Both the position numbers and the translations under genes were made by a program. DNA of 64,000 nt from Chaetorhynchus papuensis (taxonomy: Eukaryota > Chordata > Aves > Passeriformes > Rhipiduridae): positions 503,501 through 567,500 of the forward strand of contig VWYX01000205.1 of assembly GCA_013396525.1 (NCBI GenBank), in the 5' to 3' direction. Of the stretch, positions 62,801 through 64,000 are shown one piece after another (the stretch's first letter is position 1; the number at the start of each line of letters is the position of its first letter). Under the pieces are notes generated by a model, which did no database searches, was not told where the DNA came from, and saw nothing but the letters and a program-made list of their open reading frames with translations.

Positions 62801-64000
62801 AGTTGCATATCAAATGAGAATTTATAAATCTTTTCATCAGAATTCAATTTTTAAAATATATTTAGACTGTGGATACTTCCAAAAGTGGTGGAAGATGGAC
62901 CTTTACATTAGTTCCAGTGAATTCTTTCATCTGTACATCTTTTAAGTAAAGAATCTTAACTAAACACTTTATAAACAATTGCAAAAACACTTTATGGTGT
63001 TATTTTACCAGCAATTATTTTCTTAAAAAAAAAAAAGAATCCCAGGCTCTCAAGTTTCTAAGAAAATTATATTTACTTGAACCATCTTGCATAGAAATAC
63101 CTTACTCGACATGGAAATTAGCTGAGTAGGAAATTACTTTATAGAACCCTTTGCAAAATTCTGTGAACTTAACTCTAATTTAAAATTTGTTTTTCATTTG
63201 TTCAGTGTCAAAAAGGCAAGTAGTGCTGCTGTAGCAATTTGAATCTCTGCCTTGGGAAGCACAATCCAAGTTCTTGGGGTGCTGTTTCCTCATTAGCCAT
63301 TCTCCAAAGAACAAACTGACAATAATGGATTTAGTATTCCCAAGATAATGCTGAGTGTACTTTACTGCTGTGCAGGCCACCTCTTCACCAAAAATCCTGT
63401 CATTTATCTGGGAAAGGAAGGCAGAGTATGGTCAACTTGAAGGAGTTTATCACCATGAGGAATTTATTATCAGATTTTGAATTTTAAAAAGGCAAGCGAA
63501 AGAAACTAAAAACTACTCTACCTGCTATGAAATCCAGAGATGGTAAACAGGATCAGGAATGAAATCAACTTGCAGTTGTGAATGAATCTTTAGGTTAATT
63601 CTCTGCATAGAGTGCATATTCACCTCAGTACAGAGTGATTTCCAAGGCCTTCAGTGTTCTCCTTGTCTTTAAGCAATTCTACCACCAAAAACAAAATGAA
63701 GCCACAGCCTACCAGCGAGAATAGTTTTCTTCACAGAGAAGAATTTCATGTGCATTGTTCAAAGGGAAAGGATCAGGGAGGAACCACGTAAAGGAAATTG
63801 GGGAATCAGATACTCCTCCCTGGCTTTTATCAGTCCTCATGCACACCCTTCCCTGCAGATGTTCCCAAGTTCTAGTTCAGTGCTGAAAAACAAATTAAAA
63901 CCATTATCTTTGTGGTGTCTTATATTGAAGAGAATCCATCACTCACAGCCCAGAGAGAAGATGACAAAGAATCTTCCCAGACAATTTCACCTACAAGCGA
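59893..64000. other. Unique non-coding sequence
   Basis: No gene is recognised. A T/G-rich tract (61491-61558) and an A run (63026-63037) are present. The 134-codon frame at 60060-60464 shows no domain. The final 1.5 kb is AT-rich. Confidence 0.5.
61491..61558 (+). repeat. T/G-rich low-complexity tract
   Basis: TTTGG/GGTTT words and a T run form the reverse-complement counterpart of the A-rich tracts elsewhere in this window. Confidence 0.88.

Noticed and set aside
1..64000. tRNA, rRNA, CRISPR or bacterial operon features
   Set aside because: Nothing of the kind was seen; the window is vertebrate non-coding DNA.

Overview
This window looks like bird nuclear DNA with no protein-coding gene that I can support. 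The taxonomic call rests on repeats. There are eight CR1-type LINE fragments, several with the typical avian 3' end (rows of TCAYAGAAT-like words, then the 'ggttggaaaagacctt..' block), plus short poly-A, (AAAC)n and minisatellite tracts. Nine long terminal repeats (LTRs) of endogenous retroviruses are also present. Such a density of solo LTRs suggests a songbird or other neoavian, but that is inference. Base composition is moderate, with a few short CpG-richer islands. The open frames are short (longest 227 codons, across a minisatellite), overlap on both strands, and show no recognisable domain. The window reads as intergenic DNA or a long intron.

Layout: an LTR of family A (1001-1584), family D (4993-5360) and family B (6799-7225) occupy the first 7 kb, followed by an AT-rich homeodomain-motif cluster (about 7910-8035) and largely unique DNA to 16.2 kb. 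A G-rich 15/16-bp minisatellite lies at 16217-16520. A CR1 fragment (about 19085-19552) abuts an LTR (family E, 19553-20277) whose U3 carries three 53-bp repeats. Two CR1 copies (22.5-23.2 kb) precede a CpG-enriched stretch (23.24-23.70 kb). A second family D LTR (30901-31270) is nested in a CR1 copy. A family B LTR in the opposite orientation (38309-38741), followed by a primer-binding-site-like sequence, is nested in another CR1. Family C (41451-41914), a near-perfect hairpin (42620-42649), two plus-strand CR1 fragments (49.36-49.87 kb), a second family A LTR (56761-57347) and a third family B LTR (59447-59888) complete the set.

The LTR calls are the strongest results. Seven of the nine have matched or nearly matched target-site duplications that I read directly: 6 bp for families A and D, 4 bp for C and one B copy, and one-mismatch duplications for E and the plus-strand B copy. 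No retroviral coding region accompanies any of them, so they are solo LTRs or remnants. Eight of nine read on the minus strand. Because LTRs in introns tend to be antisense to the host gene, this weakly suggests a plus-strand host transcript.

I did not find an undescribed biological system. The best leads are the 53-bp dyad-containing triplication in the family E LTR, the LTR that retains only a primer-binding-site remnant, the minisatellite with a higher-order repeat, the 13-bp-stem hairpin, and a few AT-rich candidate regulatory clusters.
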